Positions 29,086-40,275 of a stretch of 64,000 bases of DNA are shown here, in pieces. The notes under the pieces were generated by a model. It was not told the origin of the DNA and made no database searches. It worked only from the letters and a program-made list of their open reading frames with translations. The stretch comes from Gracilibacillus halotolerans (lineage in GTDB: Bacteria > Bacillota > Bacilli > Bacillales > Amphibacillaceae): contig NZ_JACHON010000001.1 in assembly GCF_014206945.1 (NCBI RefSeq), forward strand, positions 245,529 to 309,528. The letters are read 5' to 3'. Positions within the stretch are counted from its first letter, which is position 1, and every line of letters begins with the position of its first letter. A program made the translations under genes and the position numbers.

Positions 29086-29643
29086 ATGTCATTTCTTGAT
29101 CAGCAATATCGTGAAATTATCACAAAAGCTGTTACAGGAAAAGGAAGAAAATTCACAAAGGATACGAACACAATAACAGCTGACCATCGTCCCTCCAGCA
29201 TTTTAGGATGCTGGATAATCAATCATCATTACCATGCTAAATTAGCTGGAAAAGATAAAGTGGAGATACATGGTAAATATGATGTGAATGTTTGGTACGC
29301 ATTTAATGATAACTCCAAAACAGAGGTTGTATCCGAAACAGTAGAATATTGTGATAAAGTACCACTTACGATAAGGGATAAGAACAATATTGGTGACGAA
29401 GCTTATGTTCATGCCAAAGTCATACAACAACCAAATTGTCTAGAATGTAGCATTGCGGAAAAAGGAAATAAAGTAAAAGTTGAAGTAGAGAGAGAATTTT
29501 TAGTAGAAGTAATAGGAGAGACAAAAGTAGTAGTGAAGGTAGATCCGAAAGGAAAAGTACATGATGATGAAGAATGGGATTTAGAAATAAGTGACGAAGA
29601 ATTCGATGAACTCGATACAGACTTTCTAAATGAGGATGATTAA
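29086..29643 (+). CDS. cotE: Spore outer-coat morphogenetic protein CotE
   Basis: 185 residues against about 181 in B. subtilis. CotE directs assembly of the outer spore coat in the mother cell. The conserved core [44 protein letters not shown] and [18 protein letters not shown] is plain, and the tail is highly acidic as in the family. ATG 29086 follows GAGGGAGGT; an upstream frame (from 29035) adds residues without homology. It is preceded by a sigma-K-type promoter and followed by a terminator. Confidence 0.95.
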   Translation: MSFLDQQYREIITKAVTGKGRKFTKDTNTITADHRPSSILGCWIINHHYHAKLAGKDKVEIHGKYDVNVWYAFNDNSKTEVVSETVEYCDKVPLTIRDKNNIGDEAYVHAKVIQQPNCLECSIAEKGNKVKVEVEREFLVEVIGETKVVVKVDPKGKVHDDEEWDLEISDEEFDELDTDFLNEDD

Positions 29644-29646
29644 TCG

Positions 29647-29679
29647 ATACAGTGTGGCCAAATCCACACTGTATTTTTT
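29647..29679 (+). terminator. Terminator after cotE
   Basis: Perfect stem ATACAGTGTGG / CCACACTGTAT followed by seven T residues. Confidence 0.9.
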
Positions 29680-29846
29680 TGAACAAAAATAAAGGATTCT
29701 ATGGTATGTTAAATTCTCTCATGGAATTATTCAAGGGATTACATACATCTAGAAAAACATAGTAGAAAGTATAAGGGAATACTTTAATTATCTAGCTTTT
29801 TCAACCCCTACTTCCTGCAGAAGGATAACGTATTTTGTCGATTCTG

Positions 29847-29855
29847 TGCTATAAT
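29847..29855 (+). promoter_or_regulatory. Extended -10 promoter of mutSL
   Basis: TGCTATAAT at 29847-29855 is a perfect extended -10; no good -35 is visible. Confidence 0.55.
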
Positions 29856-29890
29856 AGAACAAGAATTCGAACGATGTTGGGGGAAATATA

Positions 29891-32497
29891 ATGGGTTACA
29901 CGCCAATGATTCAACAATATTTAAAAATAAAGGCAGAGTATCAAGACTGTTTTTTATTTTTTAGATTAGGTGACTTTTACGAGTTATTTTTTGAAGACGC
30001 ACAAAGAGCAGCACGAGAACTGGAAATCACGTTAACGAGTCGTGATGGAGGATCTAAAGATCGTATTCCTATGTGTGGAGTACCGTATCACTCCGCAGAA
30101 AATTACATAAAGACGTTAGTTGAACGTGGTTACAAAGTAGCTATTTGTGAACAGGTCGAGGACCCTAAAACAGCTAAGGGCGTAGTAAAGCGGGAAGTCA
30201 TTCAGCTGATTACCCCAGGAACCGTTATGGAAGGTACAATGCTGCAAGATACAGAAAATAATTATTTAGCCTCGATTCACTATGTGGAAAATGATTATTT
30301 TGCTTTTGCATATACCGATATGTCTACCGGAGAAACATCCGTAATGAGGATTACTAGGGGATGGAATGGAGTTTTAAGTGAAATTTATAATAGACCGATT
30401 AAAGAAGTAGTTGTTGAGAGTGGATTTAATGAAGCATATATAAAAGAATTACAAGATAAAATGAAGATTACCGTCTCTCTTGTAGATGCATCTAAACTGT
30501 CAACAGTACCTAATTCCTTTCTAGAAGAGATTGAGGACAAAGCGCTTCGTCATACATGCATGATATTATACGATTACATTCATACGACACAGAAAAGAAC
30601 AATTGAGCATCTAAAGAATGCGCAATATATCGAATTAAATGAATATATGCTTTTAGATATGTTCTCGAAAAGAAATCTAGAAATCACTTCTTCCTTTATG
30701 AGAAAGGAAAAATACGGTAGCTTACTCTGGGTGTTAGACCGGACAGTTACAGCAATGGGAGCGAGAAAGTTAAAGAAATGGCTAGAACGTCCTTTATTAT
30801 CTAAGGAGTCAATTGAAAGTCGATTAGAGAAGACAGAAGGTTTCTATGAAGATTTTATGCAACGTCAAGAAATTAGAGAGGCGTTACAATCTATATATGA
30901 TTTAGAGCGACTCACTGGTCGTGTAGCATTTGGAAACGTCAATGCAAGAGACCTTATACAGTTAAAAAATTCTTTGCAAAAGATTCCAATTATCAAACAG
31001 TTATTGATGCAATTTTCCAAAAAAGAAATTCAAGAGTTATCGAAACAAATCAATCCTTTACCAGAATTATTAGATTTACTAGAAAGAAGTATCATGGATG
31101 ATCCGCCTGTCTCAATTACAGAAGGAAATATTATAAAGAGTGGTTACAATAAGGAACTGGATACGTATCGAGATGCATCTACTAACGGAAAGAAATGGAT
31201 TGCGAATTTAGAACAAAAAGAGCGAGAAGCTACAAATATTCGTTCATTAAAGATTGGTTTTAACAAAGTGTTTGGTTATTATATCGAAATTACAAAGGCA
31301 AATTTGCACCTAGTTCCTGAGGGAAGGTATGAGCGTAAACAAACACTAACTAACGCAGAACGTTTTATTACAGAGGAACTGAAAGAAAAGGAAACAATTA
31401 TACTTGAGGCTGAAAATAACATGATCGATCTTGAGTATCAATTATTTTTGGACATTCGCGAACAGACGAAACGATTTATTCCTTATGTACAAAATTTAGC
31501 AAGTATCATTAGTGAGATAGACGTACTTCAAAGTTTTGCAACGGTAAGTGAGGAAAATGATTACGTTCGGCCAACTTTTTCAAATAACGATACGTTATAT
31601 TTGGAAGAAAGTCGCCATCCTGTTATAGAAAAAGTTATGGATAGCCAAGAGTTTGTTCCAAATACAATAGAAATGGATAATAAACAACCAATTCTATTAA
31701 TTACAGGACCAAATATGTCTGGTAAAAGTACGTATATGAGGCAGCTAGCTTTAACCGTTTTAATGGGGCAGATTGGTTGCTTCGTTCCAGCTAAAAAGGC
31801 AAAACTGTCAATTGTTGACCAAATATTTACCCGAATTGGTGCAGCAGACGATTTAGTCTCTGGTCAGAGTACATTTATGGTCGAAATGTTAGAAGCAAAT
31901 AATGCTATTTCTCATGCTACAAAAAACAGTCTGATATTATTTGATGAACTAGGTAGAGGGACGAGCACATATGATGGTATGGCGTTAGCTCAAGCAATAA
32001 TCGAACATATTCATGAACATATAGGGTGCAAGACGATTTTTTCTACACATTATCATGAGTTAACTAGTTTAGAAAAAACGTTGAGTAGGTTAAAAAACAT
32101 CCATGTTCGAGCAGAAAAGATTAATGGTAAAGTAGTGTTTCTTCACCAAGTACGTGAAGGAGCGGCAGACGAAAGCTATGGGATTCATGTTGCGGAATTA
32201 GCTGGACTTCCAGAGGATTTAATACAACGTGCCTCTATCATTCTCGAAAGATTAGAAAATGGAAGCTCTAAAAATGATCCTCCAACAGAAACAAAAGCTG
32301 ATCCGAAATCGGTCGAGCAAGTGGATGCTGAGCAACTAACCTTTTTTGTCGATAATAAAGAAAATCTGCCATCAAGTAATCAAAAAGAGAGTGAAATTAT
32401 TAAAACAATTTCAAATCTCGATATATTAGAAATGACTCCAATGCAGGCATTAAATTGTCTCTATGAATTAAACAAACAAGCTAAGAAAAAAGGGTGA
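29891..32497 (+). CDS. mutS: DNA mismatch repair protein MutS
   Basis: 868 residues. Recognises mismatches and recruits MutL. N-terminal mismatch-binding domain begins [34 protein letters not shown]-like, with the Phe of the FYE wedge; connector, lever and clamp follow; ATPase with Walker [10 protein letters not shown] from about residue 606 and [17 protein letters not shown] at 815-819 in the C-terminal tail fits a beta-clamp-binding motif. GGGGGAAA lies before ATG 29891. mutL follows immediately (stop and start 5 bases apart). Confidence 0.97.
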   Translation: MGYTPMIQQYLKIKAEYQDCFLFFRLGDFYELFFEDAQRAARELEITLTSRDGGSKDRIPMCGVPYHSAENYIKTLVERGYKVAICEQVEDPKTAKGVVKREVIQLITPGTVMEGTMLQDTENNYLASIHYVENDYFAFAYTDMSTGETSVMRITRGWNGVLSEIYNRPIKEVVVESGFNEAYIKELQDKMKITVSLVDASKLSTVPNSFLEEIEDKALRHTCMILYDYIHTTQKRTIEHLKNAQYIELNEYMLLDMFSKRNLEITSSFMRKEKYGSLLWVLDRTVTAMGARKLKKWLERPLLSKESIESRLEKTEGFYEDFMQRQEIREALQSIYDLERLTGRVAFGNVNARDLIQLKNSLQKIPIIKQLLMQFSKKEIQELSKQINPLPELLDLLERSIMDDPPVSITEGNIIKSGYNKELDTYRDASTNGKKWIANLEQKEREATNIRSLKIGFNKVFGYYIEITKANLHLVPEGRYERKQTLTNAERFITEELKEKETIILEAENNMIDLEYQLFLDIREQTKRFIPYVQNLASIISEIDVLQSFATVSEENDYVRPTFSNNDTLYLEESRHPVIEKVMDSQEFVPNTIEMDNKQPILLITGPNMSGKSTYMRQLALTVLMGQIGCFVPAKKAKLSIVDQIFTRIGAADDLVSGQSTFMVEMLEANNAISHATKNSLILFDELGRGTSTYDGMALAQAIIEHIHEHIGCKTIFSTHYHELTSLEKTLSRLKNIHVRAEKINGKVVFLHQVREGAADESYGIHVAELAGLPEDLIQRASIILERLENGSSKNDPPTETKADPKSVEQVDAEQLTFFVDNKENLPSSNQKESEIIKTISNLDILEMTPMQALNCLYELNKQAKKKG

Positions 32498-32502
32498 TAG
32501 AA

Positions 32503-34341
32503 ATGGATATAATGGAATTACCACCACACTTAGCTAATAAAATAGCAGCAGGTGAAGTAGTTGAACGCCCAGCTTCTGTTGTAAAGGAATTAGTAGAAAA
32601 CAGTATTGATGCTGGTAGCACGAACATTAAAGTCGAAATTAGTGAAGCAGGATTACAATCTATCCGAGTGATTGACAATGGAACTGGAATTCCACACGAA
32701 CAAGTAAAACGTGTATTTTTGCGACACGCGACAAGTAAAATTAGAAGCGAAAACGACCTTTTTCATGTGCGTACACTAGGATTTCGTGGAGAAGCTTTAC
32801 CGAGTATTGCTTCCGTAAGCAAAATGACCATAAAAACTTCTACTGGTGAAGAAGCAGGAATAACGATTATCCAAGAAGGCGGCTCGGTTCTTTCAGAGAG
32901 TCGAACGGATGCTAGAAAGGGTACAGACATTCTAGTGGAGAATTTGTTCTATAATACACCAGCGCGACTTAAATACTTAAAAACAGTTCATACTGAGCTA
33001 GGTCATATAACTGATATTATCAATCGTATGGCCTTCTCTCATCCAAGAACTCGTTTTGAGTTACATCATAATGGGAAAAAGTTATTTCAAACGACTGGTA
33101 AAGGTGGACTTCTATCGATAGCAAGTGCGGTATATGGAATGTCTGTTGCCAAACAAATGATTCCAATCGAGACAAGCACACTAGACTACAAAATAGATGG
33201 TTATATTGCAAGGCCGGAAATGAATCGTGCGTCTAGAGGATATATCACTACGATAATTAATGGGCGGTATGTAAGAAGTATTCGTATCGCAAAAGCCATC
33301 GAAGCTGGTTATCATACATTTTTACCGATTGGTAGGCAGCCGATCGTCATACTCAATATCGAGATGGATCCATTTCTAGTCGATGTCAATGTCCATCCAA
33401 CTAAATTAGAGGTGCGCTTTAGTAAAGAAAAAGAACTACTACAAGCAATTGAAGAGATGATAAAAAATAGACTGCATCAAGAAATATTAATTCCTTCTGG
33501 TACAGAGCCGAAGTATATTAGAGAAAAGAGTATTCAGCCAAAATTTGAATTTGAAACTAGACGAGATTCGGATCGAATTCATCAGTACGAAACGAACTCA
33601 CCTGAAAACAACTCAGTTACAAATGAGCGGGCTGACGAGAAATCCTCAAGTAACGATGCATTAGTGGCACCACCTCTTCAGGAGAACAACAGCCAAATGG
33701 ATAGTCAACCTATTTCAACAGTGGAAGAAACTACAACAACTATGACTTCAGAGAAACAACGTGTTCCGGAATTAGAGGTAATTGGGCAACATCACGGAAC
33801 GTATATTATGGCTCAAAATGAGGAAGGCTTATACATTATTGACCAACATGCAGCCCAAGAACGTATTAAGTATGAATTTTATCGAGAGAAAATTGGTGAA
33901 GTTACCAATGAGTTGCAGGAACTACTTGTTCCTCTAACTTTTGAATTTACTCAACAAGAAAGTTTACTGATTGAGCAATTTAAAGAGGAATTGGAACAAG
34001 TAGGGTTATTTTTCGAATTATTTGGCCAAAATACGTATATTGTTCGTTCTCATCCTCAATGGTTCCCACAAGGTGAGGAGAATGAAATGATACGAGATAT
34101 GGTAGATCAGTTAATTAAAGATCAGTCGATTAATATTCATAAATTGAGAGAAGAAGCTGCCATCCTAATGTCTTGTAAGCGATCGATTAAAGCGAATCAT
34201 TATTTGGATAAACAGGATATGCAAGTTTTATTAGATCATTTAAGAGATTGTAAGGAGCCGTTTACCTGTCCGCATGGAAGACCAATTATCATTCATTTTT
34301 CTCAGTATGAAATGGAAAAAATGTTCAAAAGAGTTATGTAA
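32503..34341 (+). CDS. mutL: DNA mismatch repair protein MutL
   Basis: 612 residues from ATG 32503 ([19 protein letters not shown]); a GTG at 32494 overlaps mutS and is less likely. GHKL ATPase with [30 protein letters not shown] and [16 protein letters not shown]. The linker (about 330-420) is low in complexity. The C-terminal domain keeps the nicking-endonuclease motif [12 protein letters not shown] at 447-458, plus [12 protein letters not shown] and CPHGRP, so this is an endonuclease-type MutL, consistent with the lack of MutH in Bacillus. Confidence 0.96.
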   Translation: MDIMELPPHLANKIAAGEVVERPASVVKELVENSIDAGSTNIKVEISEAGLQSIRVIDNGTGIPHEQVKRVFLRHATSKIRSENDLFHVRTLGFRGEALPSIASVSKMTIKTSTGEEAGITIIQEGGSVLSESRTDARKGTDILVENLFYNTPARLKYLKTVHTELGHITDIINRMAFSHPRTRFELHHNGKKLFQTTGKGGLLSIASAVYGMSVAKQMIPIETSTLDYKIDGYIARPEMNRASRGYITTIINGRYVRSIRIAKAIEAGYHTFLPIGRQPIVILNIEMDPFLVDVNVHPTKLEVRFSKEKELLQAIEEMIKNRLHQEILIPSGTEPKYIREKSIQPKFEFETRRDSDRIHQYETNSPENNSVTNERADEKSSSNDALVAPPLQENNSQMDSQPISTVEETTTTMTSEKQRVPELEVIGQHHGTYIMAQNEEGLYIIDQHAAQERIKYEFYREKIGEVTNELQELLVPLTFEFTQQESLLIEQFKEELEQVGLFFELFGQNTYIVRSHPQWFPQGEENEMIRDMVDQLIKDQSINIHKLREEAAILMSCKRSIKANHYLDKQDMQVLLDHLRDCKEPFTCPHGRPIIIHFSQYEMEKMFKRVM

Positions 34342-34385
34342 TGATATGATAGAAAAGAGTAATATAGCAACTTGGATGTGAAGTT

Positions 34386-35321
34386 ATGAAGGAAAAGTTA
34401 GTCGTAATTGTTGGACCGACTGCTGTGGGGAAAACTGCACTCTCGATTGAAATTGCTGAAAAATATAATGGAGAAGTGATTAGCGGAGATTCCATGCAAA
34501 TATACAGGGGTATGGATATTGGGACAGCAAAAATTACAGAGGAAGAAAAAAAGGGCATCCCTCATCATTTAATCGATATATTATCACCAAATGAGGATTA
34601 TTCTGTTGCGCAATTCCAAAAGGATGTACAAGCAGCTATACGTTCAATTTCTTCAAGAGGAAAATTGCCAATTTTAGTTGGAGGAACAGGATTGTATATT
34701 CAATCGGTTCTTTATGATTATCAATTTTCTAAGCAACAGCGGGATGAAGCTATACAAGAGAAAATTGAGCAAGAGCTTGAGAAATATGGTGTGAATCATG
34801 TTTATAAACGATTAAAAGAGGTTGATCCCGAGCAAGCGCAAAAAATTCATCCGAATAATACAAGAAGATTAATACGTGCATTAGAAGTTTACGAACAGAC
34901 TGGTCTTACATTGTCTGAATATCAAAAGAAACAATCCAATGAAATGCAATTTGATGCTTTTCTCATTGGTTTAGAAATGGACCGTGTCTTATTGTATGAT
35001 AGGATTAACCAACGTATCGACTTAATGATGGAGCAAGGCTTGCTCGATGAAGTAGAAGGATTACTTAATAATACGAACGAAAATGCTCAAGCAATGAAAG
35101 CAATCGGTTATAAAGAGTTTATTCCTTATTTCAGAGGGGAACAGAGTTTAGAAGAAACCGTAGAATTGTTGAAGAGAAATTCAAGGAGATATGCGAAACG
35201 CCAATTCACTTGGTTTAAAAATAAACTTCCTGTTCATTGGTATTCAATGCTTCCAACAGAAAAAGATAATGTTTTTCAAAATATTTTGCATGATTTGGCA
35301 GGATTCTTAAAAGAAAAATAG
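34386..35321 (+). CDS. miaA: tRNA dimethylallyltransferase MiaA
   Basis: 311 residues. Adds an isopentenyl group to A37 of tRNAs reading UNN codons, the substrate of MiaB. P-loop GPTAVGKT at 10-17, [33 protein letters not shown] and [16 protein letters not shown] are diagnostic. It lies between mutL and hfq as in most Bacillaceae. Confidence 0.96.
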   Translation: MKEKLVVIVGPTAVGKTALSIEIAEKYNGEVISGDSMQIYRGMDIGTAKITEEEKKGIPHHLIDILSPNEDYSVAQFQKDVQAAIRSISSRGKLPILVGGTGLYIQSVLYDYQFSKQQRDEAIQEKIEQELEKYGVNHVYKRLKEVDPEQAQKIHPNNTRRLIRALEVYEQTGLTLSEYQKKQSNEMQFDAFLIGLEMDRVLLYDRINQRIDLMMEQGLLDEVEGLLNNTNENAQAMKAIGYKEFIPYFRGEQSLEETVELLKRNSRRYAKRQFTWFKNKLPVHWYSMLPTEKDNVFQNILHDLAGFLKEK

Positions 35322-35358
35322 AATTATTAACTATAGAGAAAATAGAGGAGGATTTGCC

Positions 35359-35583
35359 ATGTCCCAATCAGTAAATATTCAAGATCAGTACCTAAACCAA
35401 CTAAGAAAAGAACGTGTACCGGTTACTGTTTTTCTCACGAACGGATTTCAATTGCGAGGAGTAATAAAAGCATTTGATAACTTCACTGTTCTTCTTGATT
35501 CTGAGGGAAAACAACAGTTAATCTTTAAGCATGCAATCTCTACCTTCGTTCCGTCAAAAAATATAACGATCGAAAAAGAGTAA
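35359..35583 (+). CDS. hfq: RNA chaperone Hfq
   Basis: 74 residues, Sm fold. [29 protein letters not shown] starts with the Sm1 motif ([33 protein letters not shown] follows with the F/Y-KHAIS Sm2 motif). GAGGAGG precedes ATG 35359. Downstream of miaA as usual, with a terminator after it. Confidence 0.97.
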   Translation: MSQSVNIQDQYLNQLRKERVPVTVFLTNGFQLRGVIKAFDNFTVLLDSEGKQQLIFKHAISTFVPSKNITIEKE

Positions 35584-35599
35584 TAAGAGAATACTAATG

Positions 35600-35628
35600 G
35601 CGCTATGCTAGACGTAGCGCTTTTTTTT
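35600..35628 (+). terminator. Terminator after hfq
   Basis: GCGCTA / TAGCGC stem followed by eight T residues. Confidence 0.85.
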
Positions 35629-35720
35629 ATTTGGACGATTAAATTAGAATGCTAACATAAATAAATGAAGAATGTTGAAAATAATGAAAACGCCAGATTT
35701 TTAAAAAGGATGGGATTCAA

Positions 35721-36992
35721 ATCGAAAAAGTATTAGTACTTGCCGTACTTAATGATAAACAGAAAGAAGCTCACTTTTATTATTCGTTAGATGAGTTAAA
35801 GTCCTTAGTTACAACTGCGGGAGGAGAAGTAATACAGGAAATTGTGCAAAAAAGAACTTCACCACACCGTGCTACGTATCTAGGTAAAGGTAAATTAGAG
35901 AGTATAAAGGAAGAACATGATTTAGAGGAAATAGATCTCATTATTGCTAATGAGGAGCTATCTGGAACGCAAATACGAAATTTACAGGATGAACTAGGTG
36001 TTCGTGTTATTGACCGAAGTCAATTAATATTAGATATATTTGCTGCACGTGCTCAGACGAAAGAAGGACAACTCCAAGTCGAGTTAGCGCAGTATAATTA
36101 CATGCTCCCAAGGTTACAGGGACAAGGGTTAGAATTATCTCGTTTAGGTGGAGGTATCGGTACAAGAGGTCCTGGTGAAACAAAACTTGAATCAGACCGA
36201 AGACATATACTTAGAAGGATTAATGATATTGAGAAACGCCTAAAAGTGATTGTTAACAGACGTAAACAACATCGTTCTTATAGGGAGAAAACAAATACTT
36301 TTCAAATTGCTATCGTAGGTTATACAAATGCGGGAAAATCTACATTGTTTAACCATTTAACAGCTAGTGACTCACTGCAAGAGGATAAGCTTTTTGCAAC
36401 GTTAGATCCATTAACAAGACAGCTACGTCTTCCAACTGGATTAGAAGTGATTATTACAGATACCGTTGGATTTATACAAGACCTTCCAACTGGATTAATT
36501 GCTGCTTTTAAATCAACTCTTGAGGAAGTACAAGAAGCAGATCTTATTTACCATGTTGTAGATTTATCTGCGCCAAATAAAGAAGACCATGAGGAAACGG
36601 TTTATCGTCAGCTAAAAGAGTTAAATGCCGAAAATATCCCATTAATCACGTTATATAATAAAAAGGATTTAATTAGCGAAGATAGCTTCTTGCCACATTC
36701 AGTACCTTACTTGCTTGTAAGCGCACTAAGCGAAAGCTCGATTAAAGAAATTTTAGACAAAACATGTATAATGGTTAAGGAACAATGGGACAAGTATCAT
36801 ACCTTTATCCCGGATGAAAGAGCAAATAACTTATCGTTACTGAAGAAAAAATCTCTAGTAGAAGAAGTTTACTATGAGGAAGATAAAAAAGGTTATGATG
36901 TGATTGGATATGTAAATCCTACCCATGACATCATGAAGGTAATAAAGGAGTATCAAAAGAATGACAAACAGTATGACAACGATCAATATTGA
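35721..36992 (+). CDS. hflX: GTPase HflX; conserved N-terminus lacks a standard start codon
   Basis: Ribosome-splitting/rescue GTPase. From base 35721 the frame reads IEKVLVLAVLNDKQKEAHFYY..., aligned in my memory with the N-terminus of B. subtilis YnbA, so the coding region must begin near here, about 423 residues (family 410-430). But the open frame (stop TGA at 35685-35687) has no ATG, GTG or TTG before GTG 35844, which would remove 41 conserved residues. ATC 35721 is placed 15 bases from the first A of AAGGA (35706-35710), like other starts in the window; ATT 35715 is an alternative. G domain: GYTNAGKSTLFN, DTVGFIQDLP, NKKD. Its end overlaps ynbB by 32 bases. Confidence 0.85.
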   Translation: MEKVLVLAVLNDKQKEAHFYYSLDELKSLVTTAGGEVIQEIVQKRTSPHRATYLGKGKLESIKEEHDLEEIDLIIANEELSGTQIRNLQDELGVRVIDRSQLILDIFAARAQTKEGQLQVELAQYNYMLPRLQGQGLELSRLGGGIGTRGPGETKLESDRRHILRRINDIEKRLKVIVNRRKQHRSYREKTNTFQIAIVGYTNAGKSTLFNHLTASDSLQEDKLFATLDPLTRQLRLPTGLEVIITDTVGFIQDLPTGLIAAFKSTLEEVQEADLIYHVVDLSAPNKEDHEETVYRQLKELNAENIPLITLYNKKDLISEDSFLPHSVPYLLVSALSESSIKEILDKTCIMVKEQWDKYHTFIPDERANNLSLLKKKSLVEEVYYEEDKKGYDVIGYVNPTHDIMKVIKEYQKNDKQYDNDQY

Positions 36993-38190
36993 GAAGAAGC
37001 TTGAACCTATTTTTAATAATATTTCAGAGATAGAAAAATTGAACCAAGAGAAAGTTTTACAGGCATTTCGTGACCACTCGGTAAGCGATAGTGATTTTAA
37101 CCCGACAACTGGTTATGGATATGATGATTATGGTAGGGATAAGCTTGAACGCGTATATGCTTCTATATTTGGGGCTGAGGACGCGCTTGTACGTCCTCAA
37201 ATCGTATCAGGTACACATGCGATAACCATTGCGTTATTTGGCGTGTTACGTCCCGGTGATGAGCTTATGTATATAACTGGTGAACCATACGATACACTAA
37301 CGCAAGTAATCGGAGCAAGGAGTCATTCGCCTGGCTCTCTTACTGATTTTGGAGTGCTTTATCAAAGCATTCCTTTACATAATGAAAAGGTTGATTTGGA
37401 TGCAGTAAAAGCAAAAATGTCGGAAAAAACAAAGGTAATCGCTATCCAACGTTCCAAAGGCTATGATGAACGACCTTCTATAACAATACATGAAATGGAG
37501 GAAATCATACGAACAATAAAAAGTTGGAACAAAGATATTATTATTTTTGTCGATAATTGCTACGGTGAATTTGTAGAAGCATATGAACCAACAGATATTG
37601 GTGCAGATATAATAGCAGGTTCACTTATTAAGAATCCAGGTGGGGGAATAGCGAGATCTGGAGGCTATATTGTAGGGAAGAATAAACTTGTTGAACTTGC
37701 ATCCTATCACTTAACAGCACCAGGGATAGGTAAGGAAATTGGTGCAAGTATCGGAATGCTACAGGAAATGTATCAGGGTATATTTTTAGCACCACATGTC
37801 GTAAGTGAAGCTTTAAAGGGAGCTATCTTTACATCTGCCTATCTCGAAGAAATGGGATTCCAAACTTCTCCGAAATATAACGATTTTCGTACCGATTTGA
37901 TTCAGTCCGTTAATTTCCATTCAGCAGAAGAAATGATTGCATTTTGCCAGGAAATCCAAAAGTATTCACCAATTAACTCACACGTTTTACCATATCCAGC
38001 ACCAATGCCTGGATATGAAGATGAAGTCATTATGGCGGCTGGGACATTTATTCAAGGTGCAAGCTTAGAATTAACGGCTGATGGCCCTATTCGTCCGCCT
38101 TATACTGCCTTTGTGCAAGGTGGATTAACGTACCAGCATGTAAAAATCGCGGTAACAAATGCTATCCAAGCGATCAGAACGATCGAATAA
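36961..38190 (+). CDS. ynbB: YnbB, PLP-dependent cysteine/methionine-lyase-like (aluminium-resistance family)
   Basis: 409 residues. Fold-type I PLP enzyme of the methionine gamma-lyase-like/aluminium-resistance family. Aspartate-containing IFVDNCYGEFVE and the presumed PLP lysine in AGSLIKNPGGGIA are visible, with VRPQIVSGTHAITIALFG for cofactor binding. ATG 36961 lies inside the end of hflX, with AAAGGAG upstream; ATG 36973 is possible. In B. subtilis the next genes are glnR-glnA; here glnA follows directly. Substrate unknown. Confidence 0.88.
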   Translation: MTNSMTTINIEKKLEPIFNNISEIEKLNQEKVLQAFRDHSVSDSDFNPTTGYGYDDYGRDKLERVYASIFGAEDALVRPQIVSGTHAITIALFGVLRPGDELMYITGEPYDTLTQVIGARSHSPGSLTDFGVLYQSIPLHNEKVDLDAVKAKMSEKTKVIAIQRSKGYDERPSITIHEMEEIIRTIKSWNKDIIIFVDNCYGEFVEAYEPTDIGADIIAGSLIKNPGGGIARSGGYIVGKNKLVELASYHLTAPGIGKEIGASIGMLQEMYQGIFLAPHVVSEALKGAIFTSAYLEEMGFQTSPKYNDFRTDLIQSVNFHSAEEMIAFCQEIQKYSPINSHVLPYPAPMPGYEDEVIMAAGTFIQGASLELTADGPIRPPYTAFVQGGLTYQHVKIAVTNAIQAIRTIE

Positions 38191-38251
38191 ATTATTCGTA
38201 CATTCGATAAAATATATCTCAAACAAATATATATTTTATTCCTAACATTTA

Positions 38252-38279
38252 TTGACAGAGGTAAATGCTCTTGTATAAT
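38252..38279 (+). promoter_or_regulatory. glnA promoter (sigma-A)
   Basis: TTGACA at 38252-38257, 16-base spacer, TATAAT at 38274-38279. No clear GlnR/TnrA box (TGTnA-n7-TnACA) is seen beside it. Confidence 0.75.
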
Positions 38280-38316
38280 TATTTTATAGAAAAATAGGGT
38301 CGTGGTTCAGTTTTAA

Positions 38317-38418
38317 AGAATTTCAAACTATTTTTTTAGGTGAAGCTATATAAGTGCCTGTTTGAACTCTTAAAAATAGGGAAAACTTCATATGGCAGAA
38401 AGAATACTGTATTCTTTC
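38317..38418 (+). promoter_or_regulatory. Structured glnA 5' leader
   Basis: In the roughly 160-base leader, AAGAATTTCAAAC pairs at a distance with GTTTGAACTCTT, and GAAAGAATA (38398-38406) pairs perfectly with TATTCTTTC (38410-38418) just before the RBS. No known riboswitch class recognised. Confidence 0.35.
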
Positions 38419-38446
38419 ATTCTAGACAGAAGGAGCGTTTAAAGGC

Positions 38447-39778
38447 ATGGGGTATACAAGGGACAATATTAAAAAGATTATTGAAGAAGAAAATGTAAAA
38501 TTTATTCGATTACAGTTTACAGATTTATTAGGTACGATTAAGAACGTTGAAATTCCCTTAAGTCAGTTAGATAAGGCACTTGATAATGAAATGGTATTTG
38601 ATGGTTCATCTATACAAGGTTTTGTAAGAATTGAAGAATCAGATATGAAGCTATCTCCAGACTTAGATACGTTTGTAATTTTTCCATGGACAAGTGAAAA
38701 AGGTAGAGTAGCTCGTTTTATTTGTGATATTTATAAGCCAGATGGAACTCCATTTGAAGGATGTCCTCGTTATAATTTAAAAAAGAATCTTAAAATAGCG
38801 AAAGATATGGGGTACGATGCATTTAATATTGGTACAGAACCAGAATTTTTCCTTTTTAAACTTGATGAAAGAGGAGAGCCTTCACTTGAGCTGAACGATA
38901 AGGGTGGCTATTTTGACTTAGCGCCAACGGATTTAGGCGAAAATTGCCGAAGAGATATTGTTTTAGAGCTAGAAGAAATGGGATTTGAAATAGAAGCATC
39001 TCACCATGAAGGAGCTCCTGGTCAACATGAGATTGATTTTAAATATTCGGATGCTGTGAAACATGCGGATGATATCCAAACATTTAAATTAGTAGTAAAA
39101 ACGATTGCTAGAAAACACGGCTTGCACGCAACGTTTATGCCAAAACCGTTGTTTGGTGTGAACGGATCAGGGATGCATTGTAATATGTCTCTTTTTAAAG
39201 ACAATCAAAATGTGTTTTTAGACGAGAATGGTCCATTACAACTAAGTGAAACAGCCTACCATTTTATTGCAGGAATTTTAGAGCATGCACTTGGATTTAC
39301 TGCCATCACAAATCCAATCGTTAACTCTTATAAGCGCTTAGTTCCAGGCTACGAGGCACCAAGTTATGTGGCATGGTCTGGTACAAATAGAAGTCCATTA
39401 ATCCGTGTTCCAAATTCACGAGGATTAAGTACCCGAGTAGAAGTACGAAGTGTAGATCCATCTGCTAATCCTTATATGGCACTGTCTGTTTTATTAGCAG
39501 CGGGACTAAGTGGCATTAAAAGTAAATTACAACCACCAACTGGGGTAGATTGTAATGTATATGAAATGGATAAAAAAGAACGAAGAGAAAATGGTATCAT
39601 TGAATTACCAGCGACATTAAAAGATGCGTTAGAAGAACTCAAGAAAGATAAAGTGATACAGGAAGCTTTAGGAGAACACATTGTCAAAAACTTTATCGAA
39701 TCAAAAGAAATAGAATGGGATATGTTCCGCACACAAGTGCACCCATGGGAAAGAGAACAGTATATGCAAATGTTTTAA
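38447..39778 (+). CDS. glnA: Glutamine synthetase, type I-alpha
   Basis: 443 residues, the length of the feedback-regulated Bacillus GS. Makes glutamine from glutamate, ammonia and [20 protein letters not shown] with the regulatory Arg at 61, [22 protein letters not shown] and [13 protein letters not shown] are present, ending [18 protein letters not shown]. Odd: the catalytic loop reads [10 protein letters not shown], with Gly189 where Val is usual. The repressor gene glnR that normally precedes it is missing, and the leader is long and structured. Confidence 0.96.
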   Translation: MGYTRDNIKKIIEEENVKFIRLQFTDLLGTIKNVEIPLSQLDKALDNEMVFDGSSIQGFVRIEESDMKLSPDLDTFVIFPWTSEKGRVARFICDIYKPDGTPFEGCPRYNLKKNLKIAKDMGYDAFNIGTEPEFFLFKLDERGEPSLELNDKGGYFDLAPTDLGENCRRDIVLELEEMGFEIEASHHEGAPGQHEIDFKYSDAVKHADDIQTFKLVVKTIARKHGLHATFMPKPLFGVNGSGMHCNMSLFKDNQNVFLDENGPLQLSETAYHFIAGILEHALGFTAITNPIVNSYKRLVPGYEAPSYVAWSGTNRSPLIRVPNSRGLSTRVEVRSVDPSANPYMALSVLLAAGLSGIKSKLQPPTGVDCNVYEMDKKERRENGIIELPATLKDALEELKKDKVIQEALGEHIVKNFIESKEIEWDMFRTQVHPWEREQYMQMF

Positions 39779-39782
39779 TTAT

Positions 39783-39822
39783 TTAACCCCTTGACACAAT
39801 GAGTGTTGAGGGGTTTGTTTTT
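39783..39822 (+). terminator. Terminator after glnA
   Basis: AACCCCTTGACAC / GTGTTGAGGGGTT stem with loop AATGA and a T-rich tail. Confidence 0.87.
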
Positions 39823-39959
39823 GTGGGAATATTTTAAGTTGATGAATGCAATCAATGTTAATGCCGCAATTCACTACAATTATTATTAATTTATAATGAA
39901 GCTATGTAGATATAGCTCGACCCCGACCACCGGTAGCTTTAGGTTAAAACGAGTTAAAA

Positions 39960-40073
39960 ACGATAAAACACTCACAAATTTGATACATCAATGTTTGTAG
40001 GTGTTTTTGTTTTGCGGGAAAAAGGCTTTAAAAGGTTAAATTTGAAATAATTTTACACATTTTTTACACAAGG
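39960..40073 (+). repeat. Direct repeat flanking mcrBC, left copy
   Basis: About 114 bases, matching 44093-44208 with about eight differences by eye. Each copy contains a hairpin (ACACTCACAAA ... TTTGTAGGTGT) followed by TTTTTGTTTT, so it also looks like a terminator, then GCGGGAAAAAGGC and a TTTTACACATTTTTTACACA tail. Confidence 0.85.
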
Positions 40074-40275
40074 TCTTCCTGAGAGAATAGTGAATATCTA
40101 TTGATTTTAAACGATATTTTCACTCTGATTATTCAGATTGTAGTGAGTCTTCGGTCATAAGAAATGGTAAAATTATATTAAGTAAGTATAATAGAGGGAG
40201 ATTTATAAGTCTGAAAAGAAAGAAGGAATTACAAAGTGTCAATGAAGAAAATAAGGGTATTTTTTCAGTGGCCTC

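Noticed and set aside
29865-29882. Possible LexA box before mutS (CGAACGATGTTGG)
   Set aside because: The right half matches GTTCG poorly (several mismatches), and mutS is not known as an SOS gene in Bacillus.
35844-36992. GTG 35844 as the hflX start
   Set aside because: It would remove a conserved N-terminal segment and lacks a well-spaced RBS; kept only as an alternative.
38286-38446. T-box or known glutamine riboswitch in the glnA leader
   Set aside because: No AGGGTGGNACCGCG T-box core and no recognised riboswitch motif; only generic pairing is visible.
39900-39950. tRNA or tmRNA end near CTCGACCCCGACCACCGG
   Set aside because: No cloverleaf, T-loop GGTTCRA or CCA-end structure could be formed.
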